Shown in pieces: positions 32,673 to 46,575 of a DNA stretch of 64,000 bases (positions are counted from its first letter, which is position 1; the number at the start of each line of letters is the position of its first letter). Below the pieces are notes generated by a model, which saw only the letters and a list, made by a program, of their open reading frames with translations, was not told the origin of the DNA and ran no database searches. The position numbers and the translations under genes are program-made. Source of the stretch: Epiperipatus broadwayi (lineage: Eukaryota > Onychophora > Udeonychophora > Euonychophora > Peripatidae); assembly GCA_028023455.1 (NCBI GenBank), contig JAQFVV010000281.1, positions 1-64,000 of the forward strand, in the 5' to 3' direction.

Positions 32673-34398
32673 TGAACCGGGTTCGAATATGTGGATTTGA
32701 ATCACCGGCCTCTTAGGCAGAGAAGAACATACTCGGAGAGTATGTATGCCCAAACGATAGCTATAAAGTATATAATTAATGTTACATTTCCAGGACATAA
32801 CTCCTTCTCGACTGTTGAGTTCAACACCACGTTCAAAGCACTTTTTTTTGTTTGTGTATAAACACGGGCACCAGCTATCTATTCAAGGATGAATAAATAA
32901 TGCACTTTAAGCAATGGCCACTAACTCAATGCCTAAATCCACGACTAGCTCAGCTGTTTGTAATCACTAATAGATTATACTTAATTAGTGGTTAAAAGAC
33001 TTGATAAAGAATTTGTTAAAAAGAATTGACCAACAAATAAAGTTTAACTTTAAAGATAATTTATTAACTAACATTTATTTTCTAAATTTAAACATTTTAT
33101 AATTCTAATAAAACACACGCATATTTTAAATTGACATTTCTAAACTAGTTTAAATATTCTTGTTTACTTTCATAACAAAACACTAGTATTTATCTAATTT
33201 AACTAATAATATTGATATAAGGATCACGCACATATTAACTCATGCACACACATAATAATATTAAAGTATTACATAGCATTTGAAATTTAACCACACACAT
33301 CAATAGTTCATTTATGTATGATATCGAGTTCATATAATTAGACTCTTGGAGGATTCGCACGAATTAATGAAATGCAATGGCTATTACAGTATAAATGAAA
33401 ATAAGCAAATGTTTTACCTAGGATTTTGAACGTAGATTTAACACTTTGTTTTCTTCTTGTTTGTTGTTTCTTCCAGTATGAATGGTTCCAGTATGAATGC
33501 TTCCAGCCAGCTGGGATGTTTCCTTGCTGAGTTTCCTGATTTTCATGATTATTACTATCGAAGACAATTAGATACAGACGGAGATTTTCTAAGATGTTAA
33601 GCTGACATTATTTCACGGGCAGATCTGCTGTTTTCTCGGACATCTGGGCTGGAGGTGAATGTGTGTTCCAAAATATTCTCAGCACTGCATTTTGTTTCTT
33701 AACTGACTCAATTAATTTCCGAACTGCACTCTCTCAATAACTTTGTGAACTGATTGTCTCAACTCAATTAATTTGTGGAATGAATTACTGTCCGATAAAA
33801 AAGTCTATTTATACCTGCGCCTTGTTGTCTTTCTGATATCTCCGGCAAAGATCTGTTGTCAAATTTCTTATCAATTAATCCTTTGATAAACATGTTTTGG
33901 AAGATTGCTTAATTAGTAATAGCCATGCAGAGATGTTGTTTTATATTTTAATTAATAACCATTGCCGTGTTTTTTAATAATAATCTTCTTTAACTTTATA
34001 ATAACATTTATTCTATTGTTGACAATCACACATATATATGGTCATATATTAGTTTTAACATTATTTTTTCTTTAATTAAAATTGAATGAAAAGAGATTTG
34101 TATGTTTTAACTTTTTCAAATTATATTTTTACGAATACTACAAAAACTCTTTACTTCCTTTTATAACCCTTAGTTTCATTTCTCAAACCAAAACTCCCCC
34201 CCCCCCCTTTTGACTAATTAATTGTAGCTTTTTTTTATTTCAAAAACTAACGCTAGAAAACTATTTAATTCTTATCCTTTTCGAAAACAAGCTGCAATAA
34301 ATTCTTCAACATTTAATTTTATGTTTTTCTTTTATGAAAGATTACTTTAATAATAATTTTAGATAAAAATTATATGTGCCTATATCAATATAGGTACA
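32673..34398 (-). repeat. LTR, 5' copy (element reads on minus strand)
   Basis: 1726 bp, aligned end to end with 28387-30107. It has a 3-bp 'ata' insertion near 33255 and a longer C run near 34200. Many CpGs of the other copy are TpG or CpA here. A transcription start and poly(A) site are presumably inside but I cannot place them. Confidence 0.92.
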
Positions 34399-35235
34399 AT
34401 ATATATATATTTCAACAATTATTTTTTAATATGATGATGATGAACCATATTTGCAGTTCATGGCTAGATCATGAAGAATATAAGTTACTTCTGATAAATG
34501 GACATAGAATATATATGCAAACGAGACAATATTACATATAGATAGTTAACACATTATAACAACAAAATATAATTGTCAATCAAAATATAACTTTCTCTGG
34601 TGTTTTTTCTAAAAATACATTTTTACAGTCTTTTCTATTATCTTTTAAATTTACATGCATGGAGGAAAACAACAATTATTAATAAAGTATTTAAGATTTT
34701 TTAAATTAATTTTTAATATTAATCTTCATTATATTTATAATATTAATACAGTATTATAATAGAGTACATTAGCTATCCTGCCAATCTCTGACCTCTAATA
34801 TAATTAAAATACAATTCTGATCTCAAAAATATAAGATGTTTATTTAATTCAAAAGTTTCCTAGCACAGATACATTTCTATACTAGGCAAAATTATAATCA
34901 TTACTCGTGTCAATGATAACTCTAGGGAATGGCTACTTCAGATCTGAATTCTTTAGAACTATGACTTATATAAAGGTGGTTGTTTTAAGACTGATTTCTA
35001 AATCTATAAAACAAAATCTCGAATGACAGCTCCCACTTAAATACAGAAATATTTTTAACTATTCAACAGTGAATAAACAACCGAATATATATTAAAAGCT
35101 CATTTACACAAAATCTAATCTTCATCAATCAAAAAAGGCTAATTATGAACAAATGAACCTGATTGATAACATTAAATCATTAATTTAAAACTACTAATAA
35201 TCATTTATTTTCATATACAGAAAAATAATCTGAAG
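34399..35235. other. AT-rich non-coding DNA, nothing recognised
   Basis: No coding or arm structure seen. Confidence 0.5.
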
Positions 35236-35436
35236 GTTTGTGATGATGGTGTTCTCATTATATTTTTATATTGGACTATTTCCATCATCTAATATGTGTA
35301 TTGAATGTCTTTAGAAAAATTTAACTTTATTTAAATATTCCAAATACATTCCACTGTTAATAATAGCATCTCAAACAGGTTAGCATATTAGATGATGCAA
35401 ATAGTCCAATATAAAAATACAACTAGAAAAATAACT
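35236..35436 (-). repeat. SINE tail copy with small fold-back end
   Basis: Matches 2345-2500 over about 150 bp on the same strand ('gtttgtgatgatggtgttct', 'ttttatattggac', 'tccatcatctaatatgtgta', 'ttgaatgtctttagaaaa'). It then carries the start of the same block inverted ('attagatgatgcaaatagtc', about 35387-35425). So tail pieces meet in opposite orientation, as in the 11-kb dimer but with most of the body lost. Confidence 0.7.
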
Positions 35437-36300
35437 TCTTTTTTTCTTACAAAGAACACTTTAACTAACATGTATAGTTAAGAAAATAAAATGAATTTTG
35501 ATTTTAAAATGCACCTAGAATAGTTAACAACAAATGCTGTTTTTGAAAAACAAAACATTAGTTTCATATAAAGTTTGTTGAATTAATATACTTAAATAAA
35601 CTTAAAATAGTTAGGGCAAAATCTAAACAGTTTTTGAACAAAATACTTACTTCATAAAATCTGTTAGCAGTAAATATATTAAAATAAATTTAAAATACAT
35701 TAAGATATCAAAGTCCATGTTTCTTAGCCATAGTTTTATTTCTTCAAGATGGCAAGAATTAATAAATTCATTTTTAAATGGCATGATGTCACATTCCAGA
35801 TGTCCAGAGAAGATTAACAGTTGACAGGTTTTTTTCTACCCACTCAGAATGATGAAGGTTTGATGTTGCTGGAATAAAGTAATAATCATGAATGACTGCT
35901 ATAAAAATTGACTTTATATAAGTTTTACTTTTTCCTGGTTTTGGACACCCTTATTCAGTTTTTCAACATGTTTGATCTTGTTCTTGCTTTTAACACCTTT
36001 TTATTTTAATTATAAAATTTTTGAAAACAGTTTAATTGATTAATTTACAAAACACTTTAATTATCTGATTTTTTTCTGTTTTTTGAATCTCTTATCTAAA
36101 CAGACTTAATTTTTTGTTAATCTAATTTCAATTGAATTGTTTTGTAATTCACTCTTTGATAAGAGAAAGTTTTAATGCAGTTTATCAGTTTCTTCTAAAT
36201 GTAATTTTTTAAAATAATTATTACAACTTCCGCATTATTTAATATAACAATTTATTTTAGTTTATTATTAGTAAATTATATAATAAACAATTTTTAAAAA
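35437..36300. other. AT-rich non-coding DNA, nothing recognised
   Basis: No motif-bearing frame on either strand. Confidence 0.5.
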
Positions 36301-37965
36301 CTTTTTAACAATTTGAATATTAAATTTCCATCCTCACAATTAAATCACCATGTGAAAGATCATATGGTCAGCATTGAAATGAACAATAGTATTCATTTCA
36401 AATTCTCAAATTGCTCATCAGGTCTGTTGAAATTTATAGTGCAAGTGCTTATGTGACAAGACTCATTATGAGTCTTTTCACATGGATAAGACCTTTCCAT
36501 GTTTATGTTACCCAGTAGATCTGGGGTTTTCTCAATGGTCAATCAGTTAACCAACATGATGTGTTGAATATTATTAGGAAAATTATGCATTATAAGATGG
36601 ATAATATGACCTTCTGACAGAAAGAACTATAAGTGCTCTTAATTTTGTCATATACCTTAAAAATTGTTAAGTTTTTTCCAATGCTTGTCTTGTATTGCTC
36701 TTGAGATATCTGCTACAGCAAATTATCTTAATGCTCATTCATTATTCCAAAAGGTTTGTACTATTGTCACTTCATAATTATTATAGTATCTGAATGGTAG
36801 TAGCTAAAGTTCCACCAATCCTTGACTGACCTCTCAAATAATTTATGGCAATTTTTTCATTATCTGTTATAAATATGAAATGCACATTATTCATGTCCAG
36901 TTAATTTTAGCATGGTAATGCTTTGAAGCACTTCACCCATTAGAGCTTGGATAAGGAACTACTGTTTGTGCTACTTGTTATATTATTTGATAATTCAATC
37001 TTTTATTGATATTTATTGGCTGGGTAGCTATAGAGGGTTGCTTTATTTCTTTATGTCTATTGTGCATAATATTGTTGTTAGAGCCACACTCTATTTCTAC
37101 TTTCATATTTGGCCCTCTTCTTTAATAATCTCTTGATAGAGTACACATATGCTCTTCTAATTTTTCAGTTCTTTCTATAACATCTCCTATCATATAAGAT
37201 TTGAGTTTTATAATTTGTGTATACAGGTTGTCTTGTATCACTTGATTGTAAAATTTTAACATAACATCAATTTCTTACTTGTGCTGGTATATTTGATGCA
37301 CTGTTACTCTGTTTATTTACTTCTGCTCTCATGAGATTTATTCATTTTACTCAAAAACTCTTGCAATTTGGTTACCAAGTGTTATGCATTTCTTTGATTT
37401 CATTTTGTATATTCTTTATTTTTTACCTGCAATTGATTTTTTTCTATACTTTTCTTTATTTGGGCCATCTGTCCATTCATCTTTAAAACCACTTGCTTTA
37501 TCTCATTTTGTCCTTCTAGTTTTTGGTCTAATTTTTTTATCTTATGTCAAAATGCTTTTTCATTATTAATTCCAGGTGTTTTTCATTTCTAAATCTCTCT
37601 GTTTCATCTGAATTTGTATTTCTAAATCTCTGTGCTTTTGTCCATCTTCCATACTCATTTCTATTTGCTTTAGATTATCTTCTATTCTCAATTTATTTGA
37701 TTTTGATTATCTTCCATCCTCAATTACACTTGTTTGATCAATGTGATGATCATCTGCAGCATGACTAAATCTAATGATGTTGGTATATTTGCAAAAGTTT
37801 TTTGTTTTAATCAATCTGATTCTGCTCCATTTACTTATATGTTTCACTATCTGGGTCAACATTATCCATATCAGAAGTCTCCATCTTTCTCTAGACTTTG
37901 TACCATCTTGTTCACAGCTTGTTCTAAACTTTCTTCTGCAATAATTTTCTGCTTCTCTTCATTCT
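36301..37965 (-). pseudogene. Decayed gag/ORF1-like coding remnant, coiled-coil rich
   Basis: Minus-strand frames interrupted by many stops give Lys/Glu/Gln-rich pieces such as 'MNGQMAQIKKSIEKNQLQVK' (about 37465-37420) and 'KHRDLEIQIQMKQRDLEM' (about 37640-37590), and further down 'QISQEQYKTSIGKNLTIFKV' (about 36720-36660). The style resembles the N-terminal coiled coil of the gag-like protein at 31574-32224, but I see no direct alignment. Several open plus-strand frames at 37384-37991 are Leu/Phe/Ser-rich shadows of this minus-strand sequence. Confidence 0.4.
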
Positions 37966-37967
37966 TC

Positions 37968-38270
37968 TCATTTTGTTTTAAATTTATATAAAGATACAAT
38001 AAAAAACAAATGATCCCCAAGATGCATTTTGTGCTGAACCAGCTCTCATCAGTTGGTCCAGATCACTATATCCCATATATATCTCCATTATATGAACAGT
38101 ATTTATCTATAGTAAATTGTTACATTCTTATTTACCATTGTCAAACTTACTCCACTCCCAACTTTGACACCATCCACCTCAGATAAATACAATAATGATT
38201 ATTACTAATTATTTCCTATCCTAGAGAGCACAGACATAAACTTTAAACTTCAGTTAAAGATTAATATATC
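37968..38270. mobile_element. Partial fold-back element, family of 27.3 and 38.4 kb
   Basis: It begins with the family terminus ('aatgatccccaagatgcatt', 'gtgctgaaccagc', 'tcatcagttggtcca'), and its body up to 'cagttaaagat' is the reverse complement of the body of the copy at 38337-38790. No right terminal repeat is found, so it is truncated on the right. Confidence 0.75.
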
Positions 38271-38336
38271 TGATTTTTTAATTTTAAACACACACAGATG
38301 GAGTTATTCACCTTTCTATTTCCCATGTGTAATATC

Positions 38337-38790
38337 TTTATACATATATTAAACAACTGCCATATCCCCCCATTGTTTTTAAATTCATATAAATAAATAC
38401 ATAATAAAACACAAATGACCCCCAAGATGCATTTCGTGCGGAACCAGCATTCATCAGTTGGTCCATGTCATCTTTAACTGAGATTTGAAGTTTATATCTG
38501 TGCTAGAGATATAAAAAATGATTAATAGTAATCATTATTGTATTTATCTGAGGTGGATGACGTCAAAGTTATGAGTGAAATTAGTTTGACAATGGTAAAT
38601 AAAAATGTAACAATTTACTATGGTTAAATACTCTTTATACACTAGAGATATATATGGAAGATAGTGACCAGGGCCAACTGATGAGTGCTGGTTCAGCACA
38701 AAATTCATCTTGGGGGTCATTTGTCTTTTATTGTGTCTTTTATACGAATTTAAAAAGAATGGGTATGGATGTTGTTTAATATATCTATAA
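38337..38790. mobile_element. Complete fold-back MITE-like element, ~455 bp
   Basis: The left arm (38337-38470) and right arm (about 38668-38790) are reverse complements over about 120 bp: 'ctttatacatatattaaaca' against 'tgtttaatatatctataaag', 'aatgacccccaagatgcatt' against 'aattcatcttgggggtcatt', and 'ccagcattcatcagttggtc' against 'ggccaactgatgagtgctgg'. The internal ~190 bp contains no ORF. A simple target duplication was not identified. Confidence 0.85.
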
Positions 38791-40467
38791 AGAAATTTTA
38801 TTATATTTCATTTTTCAATTAGCATTATGCAATTAATTTATACGCTAATTATTATAATTGCAATTTATTGTTACATAACCTCTAAATGTTTTGTTTACAT
38901 AAATTTTGTACAATACGTTTTTGTAGGAGCTGTGTAAATTGCTTTGTTGACATCGATATCTATAGTTACCATAAAAAAATTAAAGATCGTTATGGTAAAA
39001 AGTTGATTTTTAATTGAAGTAAAAATTACGGATGATCAATCCATATATAAAAGGTCTTTATAAAAGAAGGGTGGGATCTGGGTATATTTATATTTTTTAA
39101 AAAAATCACAGAAACTAGAAATTAAAAATTCAAATAAACCAGCAATAATCCAAAAAAATATCACACCCTATAATTATTGTTTGGAATAATATGTTGAACT
39201 ATTTCCATTATCTATCATTAAGTGTTTCTTTATGATCTCTCTTCATTCTTTTCTTCTGGTATCAACTAGTGATTTTACAAGTTTATCAGTAATTTCTGGA
39301 TCTCTGATACAAAAAAATTGATAATAAGAACAGAAATAATTTTGTTAGAACTTAGAAAGAGGCAGAAATTTTATTTATATTCTGTTCAAGATATTAGATT
39401 TTCTTAAATTCCATCTTTGAATAGAAAGATTTTTTTCATAAGGATGTAAATTGCTAAGATTAGTTTTAATTGATTATGAGAGAAATTGTTTAATATAATT
39501 ACTTTATCAGGAAACAATGTACCATTTTTGTTGAAACAAAACAAAAATTAAGAATTGTTTCTGCCCCCCCCCCCCAAGCTGGATAAAATGTTTCTCCTTA
39601 TTTGTCATTATAAAATAGGTATAAGTTGTTTGAATCTATCCATTCTAAAAGTTGATAAAGGTACTTTTTACTCATTACACATCTTTCAAAGACTAGGATA
39701 AGAATCTGGAAGAGAAGAAATAATTAATTGTAAATATTGCAGCAAAAAGTATCTAGCCAACTGCGATTAGCTATTCACTTTTTATATGAATTCCACCAAT
39801 AATCATGTAAATCCAAGAATTATAAGCTGCTAATTACTTTTAGTAGAAAAATGAATTTCCTGAAATACAATTGCATACATGTTGTGTTGAGTCATTAACT
39901 TATAGACATCTCATTTTTGATTTGATATATACTCAATGTTAAAGTAATTTATTGGGTTTTCTAGATAAAGAGAAGATGTTGACCTTGAAGTGTTTCAGGT
40001 TGCTAACTTCATCGAGCCATTTTTTTGGCAGACTCTGAGCTTTATCTCTACATGTAGCATGGCTATTGTCATAATATCATTGGACTTCCATTACTATTTT
40101 TATTGTTGTATATCCATAACTTGCTATCTTTAAATAAAAGTTCTTAAAATGAAGTCTAGTTTCCATGTAAAACATTGTTTTCACATGTTATTACTTGCTT
40201 CTTGTAAGATGGACCATAAAAGGCTGTCATCCATCCATACATCCATCCCTAATAATTGATTTTAGAAGTGCAAAAAATAATGGTGCATAGCATTATAATA
40301 TATGAATAATTATTTGCTATTAATAAAAAGCAATATAATTAAACATTAGCTAAAGAGGTAATTAGTGAAGATAAAAATTATCATTAAAATTGGTATCAAA
40401 ATGCATAGGTATAGATAGACATTCAATGGGAATAACGTTATTTATAAAAATAGATGGTAATTGTAAT
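38791..40467. other. AT-rich non-coding DNA with one SINE-tail scrap
   Basis: About 39185-39225 ('aataatatgttgaactattt', 'ccattatctatcattaa') matches the terminal part of the 11-kb SINE tail in reverse complement. A run of ten C's lies at 39565-39574. Otherwise nothing recognised. Confidence 0.5.
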
Positions 40468-41578
40468 GTAATTGGGCTTGGCCACTTGATGGCATTGTTG
40501 GCAGTCAAAAACAATACAATACAATGTTCACGGCCACGTTATATTTTTAAATCAAATCGCTGTGTTTTTTTTTTTGGTTATTAATTTATTGATTGCTATA
40601 ACTTTTTTTTCATGCCTTTTTATTAAAAAAGTTGTTTAATTTTAATTTTGTATTTAGTAAACGACAACCTTTTTTTATTTTTAAATCGCTGTTTTTGGAT
40701 AAAGCTGCTACTCTGAAATGTCTATTTAGCAATGTCTTTCGCTTAATTATTGCTTTCTACATAACTAAACAACTGTGTAGGGTTAGGGTTAGTTAGGGTT
40801 AGTTTTAGAGTTAGTTTAGGGTTAGTTTTAGGGTTAATTTTAGGGTTAAGTTTAGTGTTAGGGTTAGTTTTAGGATTAGTTTAGGGTTAGTGTTCTGTTG
40901 TTTGTAATGCTAAAATAAAAGATATCAAAATCGTAAACATATTTGGACAAAAAAAAGAAACTCAGACTTTTTTAAACAACAACAAACACATACAAATGTC
41001 TTATTTACTTATTAAACATTTTTATAATATGTGCTTTCTATGAAATTTACAAAAAATCATGTATATTTTTATTGAACAGCAGAAATACTCGGCTTCTGTT
41101 GTTGACAACTGCAGAAAAAGTTGATCGCCATCCATTTTATCAACTACGTGGTATTTCACATGAAAACGAGATTTCACATGCGATATTGGCCAAATTCTTT
41201 TTTATCTACCCTTGGCAAGCTTTTACACCTTACATGTTCTCTAAACAAGGGTGTGGCCATTTAGAAAATTACTATAAATTCATGTTTATTAAATAAATTA
41301 TAAATACAAATATTGTATAACGTATATTGTAAAAATTTGACTAATCCAACTAAACACACATATATATCAAACTGTAAATGAAAGATAAGTGTGTGGATTC
41401 ACAATAACTCATGAAGCAGGAATAGGCCATATTATTTCTGCATTATGCATCATAAATGACCTTCTAATGGCTAAGACAAACATAGATGTTTTCTATAGCC
41501 GTAAGTCAGGCCTTGTCAACAGCATTTGTTAGGTGTTTTGGCGAGCCAGAACGCTATCAAGTGGCCAAGCCCAATTAC
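40468..41578. mobile_element. 1.1-kb element with 23-bp terminal inverted repeats and telomere-like array (copy 2)
   Basis: A perfect 23-bp inverted pair beginning 'gtaattgggcttggccact' lies at 40468-40490 and 41556-41578, with weaker similarity continuing inward. Inside are the TTAGGG-like array (40779-40893) and the ~190-bp flank (to about 41077) shared with 18735-19020. A 74-codon frame (41072-41296) shows no known domain. This looks like a non-autonomous DNA element carrying a telomere-like minisatellite. In copy 1 the inverted ends could not be confirmed, so the mobile unit may be smaller. Confidence 0.7.
40779..40893 (+). repeat. TTAGGG-like interstitial array
   Basis: Imperfect units of about 6 and 12 bp: two clean 'gggtta' at the start, then alternating 'gggttagtttta' and variants, ending in 'gggttagtgttctg'. 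Telomere-like but degenerate, and embedded in a dispersed repeat. Confidence 0.88.
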
Positions 41579-43689
41579 GTTATAAGTACCAAATAGACAT
41601 TTATGTAGTGTTAATTTTGTATTAGTTATGATTTATAAAATTGTTATTTGATTGTTTTTGTAAAACAAATTTTCCAGAAGTAAAAATTAATAGGTATTTT
41701 TACAGGATCAAATATATTAGTTGAATCATCTGCATAAAGTTATTGTAATGTTTTCTACATTGCTAAGACACTTTCATAAAGAGATCATTCGTTTGAAGTT
41801 ATTAATGTAATACAGAATTTTCAATACCATTGTACTTTAAATCTTTTGTGACTTAGTTAACCTGGAATAGATATTACTAATCTCCATTCATACCTTTATG
41901 AAAAGCAATGTTTATTTTACACAGTAAATTAATCCTCCATAAGATTAAAATTTTCATTGTTTTTTTGTTGAAGTAGTTTAATGAATTTATAAAATTAAAA
42001 TCGGCTTCGGAAAATCACCTGTTGATATTCTCAATAATTAAAAGAATTTCCTATTGCATTTTTACACGCACATTCTTGAGGTTACAGCCTTTGTAAATAT
42101 TACTTACGATCAGTTTTATAAAAAGGATTCTCATTTTACAAGTATTATGTAGACATAAACAACTTTTTAGCAATACAACAGTAAAGCTCAGCTGAATTTG
42201 ATCTTAGATGCTAGGGAATCTCATCAACAGATTTAGTACAATTCATGGTCTCTGCGTTTACTTAATTAATGTTTAACAACCCATAATTTATGCAGTGCAG
42301 CTAAACACAATCCATGATACTCAAATGTATGCATACACTGGCATAATTTTATTTATTAAAGTTAGGGAGACAATTTAATTATTAACAAAACATAAAGAAA
42401 CCTGAAAAGATTCCAATGAGAAGAAAGTCTCATTAGTGGCTCATGGTTAGTGTTTTACCACATCTATAAAATTCAATGGCGTTAAAATGCAGATGAGTTG
42501 CACAACTGATGCATTTAAAACCAGTAATGATTCTATACCTTGAGTGGAATTGCTATCGATTTCTTTACATGGTTTGTTGGTAGACAATTGTTTAAAATAA
42601 ATTTCTACTCAGGAAAGCACATTTTCAGACCATAAAAGAATTTTTGGCAGAGACGTGCATCTAACGTTTTGATAAAGCCTTAATCATTATCTCATGACTA
42701 ATGACTTCTTGAGAGTTTTTGTAAAGATTTTTAAAATTATTGTAATAAATTGTATTTTAAGAACCTTTTTCTTAAAACTTTTTTTTGTTTTTGACAAATC
42801 ACAAAAAAAAGTTTAAAGCAAACTGTCATCTGACTCGACTAGAAAAGTTTTTATAATAGATGAAAAGCATTGTTTTTATTCGCATTTTTTAACATTTTCC
42901 ATAAAAAACTCTTATAATAATAATTCAACTATTTTTTATATTTGTAATATATTATTATTGTTCTCAAAACTAGAAATTGGAATTGTATTCCAAAAATGAA
43001 ATGGTAAAGAAAATTCCTGTATTTCATAATTGTAACATCTATTCGATTGATTAATCCAAATACATTGCAAAATAAAGGCATAATGATTTTTTAGGCTTTA
43101 TTATGAAACTCAAACACTCACTTTTATTGCTGAAAGCGTCCAACCGCTCACAGCAACAGCAGCCTTGTGAAAAAAGTTTCTTCATTGAAATGTTTTGTGA
43201 AACTATTCTGAAGAAAATTTGCTATCTAAAAGTCAAAACTTTTCGAAAAGTGTGTTAACTTCAGTTCTATATAATTCTAATATAAATTCTTTCAGTTATT
43301 GAAGAATTATAATTATCCCTAAAACCTGTACTAATTTTATTTTTAACCACAAAGTCATTGATATATATATATATAATAAATATAATGCTTTTTTAACTGT
43401 TATATTTAATTTTGATCTTGATCAACGATAATATTGAAGAAAAACATTTTGCCCCCCACCTCTATTAATCTGCTCCGCCAATGCAAATAAATCATCAGTA
43501 TTAGTGGCTATAGATGTATAGATGATCATTTTGTTTTGGCTGAGCAATCTGCTAAGTGAGGTTGCCAAAATGTTTTTCAATATTGTTTGGCTTTATTGGT
43601 AATTACACACACATATATATATATATTCTTTTTTTATTATTTGTAGGCCAAAAACTACAAACAGGTATTTTATTTATTTTCTAATACTT

Positions 43690-43690
<1 letters not shown>
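41579..43690. other. AT-rich non-coding DNA, one possible SINE trace
   Basis: At 42437-42452 'tggctcatggttagtg' resembles a tRNA A box, and about 55 bp on 'gatgagttgcacaac' could be a ruined B box. Nothing else recognised. (TA)n lies at about 43360-43375 and 43613-43625. Confidence 0.4.
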
Positions 43691-45038
<1,348 letters not shown>

Positions 45039-46036
45039 GACGTGTAATGTGTGTGTAACTTATTATTAAATACTGTAGTGGAGAAATATATACAACAAAA
45101 TTAAATTTCATATTTTAATTTAGCAATGTTAATAAAATCTGAATTTTGATTAGTTATATACTATCCAACATTAAATTGAAAAATTTCGGCCAAAAACATT
45201 TCTCAAATGTAAACAATAACAAGTGAAAAAATATGTATTTTCATTGTAATAACTTACCACAATCAAATTTACATTTCTGAGTATCTTTAGTATTAAAGTT
45301 TTAAATAAAGGAAAATAGCTTTAGATTCATAATATTTTCTTAAAAGAGTTTCTTTTATCTTAGCCTGTTCAAACGAAATCTCATAGTCTATATTTTACTC
45401 ATTAACATACAATGTGAACTAAAATATTTAGTCTGTATTCTAATTTTATGAACTAACTTTTTCATTTAAACTCAAACAATTTTGGACTTTATATAATTTC
45501 TTATAAAATCATGAAAAATAAAAATAACTCTAGGAATGTTATTCTTATTAATTTTTCAGAAATATTATCAAAATCACTCTTTTCTTTATTTTGCTGTAAT
45601 ATTTTATATAAATACAATTTATCCAAACCACTTCGAATACTTTTTAACAAAACCCTTTTTAATTTTCTTTTTATTAATATTTAATAAATTGTTGAGAGTA
45701 AATTATTGCAAAAAATGTTCCCGCATGTTCTATATGGGGATGTTTTGTCTTTTATATACTGATTTGTGTAATCATCACAAAACATCTCTACAACATTTTT
45801 TCAGTTGTTTACCCTCTCCTCCTTTTTTGAATTGGAATGTCATTTTCATTTAGGAATGGATGATGCATGTATATATGTATTTATTTATATTATTTTCTTT
45901 TTACTAAATATTATTTCTAATTAAATTCTTATAATAAAACAAATGAGACGCAAATAATTAAAGTGCATATTTCTTAATCTCATTTAAGAGTAGTAATTAA
46001 TTTATTGAGCACACAGAAAGCCTATGTAAACAGTTA
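45039..46036. other. AT-rich non-coding DNA, nothing recognised
   Basis: The 105-codon frame at 45536-45853 is Phe/Leu/Ile-rich as expected by chance from T-rich DNA, and I see no domain. Confidence 0.5.
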
Positions 46037-46575
46037 GAACAAGCATTAAGCTGTATTCAATGTGCTTTAAAACTTGTAATAATCAAGCATATTTTTGCTG
46101 CCGATGGAGAGACCTTCCAAACCACGACACAAGATAGCGACTTTTGTAAAGATAAGAGTGGCCATCTTATCTTTAACCTAAATTTTCACTTATATAGGTG
46201 AATCTGAAGCATCTTGATTTCGAAGCATGAAGTAATTGTTTTTGTTCACTGTTTATAGTGGACTTAAACAGTGGAGAAAACAACTACTTCACTCTTCTAA
46301 ATCAAGTTGTTTCAGATTCGCCTATATAAGTGGAAGCTTAAATTAAAGATAAGACTATAAATAGTGGAGAAAACATCTACTTCACCCTTTCAAATGAAGA
46401 TGCTTCAGATTAGCCTATATAGATGGAAATTTAGGTTAAAGATAAGATGGCAGATCTTATCTTTAAAAAAGTCACTATCTTGTGTCATGGTTTGGAAGGT
46501 CCGTCTATTGGCAGAAATATGCTTGATTATTATTACGAGTTTTAAAATGCATTGAATACAGATTAATGCTTGTTC
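46037..46575. mobile_element. Fold-back MITE-like element, 539 bp
   Basis: Ends 'gaacaagcattaagctgt' (46037) and 'acagattaatgcttgttc' (to 46575) are inverted repeats, extending inward for about 170 bp ('gcatatttttgctgcc' against 'ggcagaaatatgc'; 'ccttccaaaccacgacacaa' against 'ttgtgtcatggtttggaagg'; 'ggccatcttatctttaacct'). The centre has two tandem ~85-bp units starting 'agtggagaaaacaactactt' (46270) and 'agtggagaaaacatctactt' (46362). No coding capacity. Confidence 0.85.

Larger units (their letters stand above)
28387..34398 (-). mobile_element. Young non-autonomous LTR retrotransposon (6.0 kb)
   Basis: Two near-identical 1.72-kb direct repeats flank a 2.57-kb interior. On the minus strand each LTR starts TGTACC and ends GGTTCA (TG...CA). 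One base after the upstream LTR there is a TGG-initiated primer-binding-site candidate, and a purine run precedes the downstream LTR. The element sits between (AT)n: 'atatat' at 28381-28386 and at 34399 onward, consistent with a target duplication but not diagnostic in such sequence. The interior is too short for gag-pol and keeps only a gag-like frame and a possible pol C-terminal scrap, so movement would need another element's enzymes. Superfamily unproven; Ty3/gypsy-like is likely. Confidence 0.9.

Noticed and set aside
37384-37991. Leu/Phe/Ser-rich plus-strand frames
   Set aside because: Antisense shadows of a Lys/Glu/Gln-rich minus-strand gag/ORF1-like remnant.
45536-45853. 105-codon hydrophobic frame
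   Set aside because: Phe/Leu/Ile content follows from T-rich DNA; no signal or family motif and no surrounding gene structure seen.
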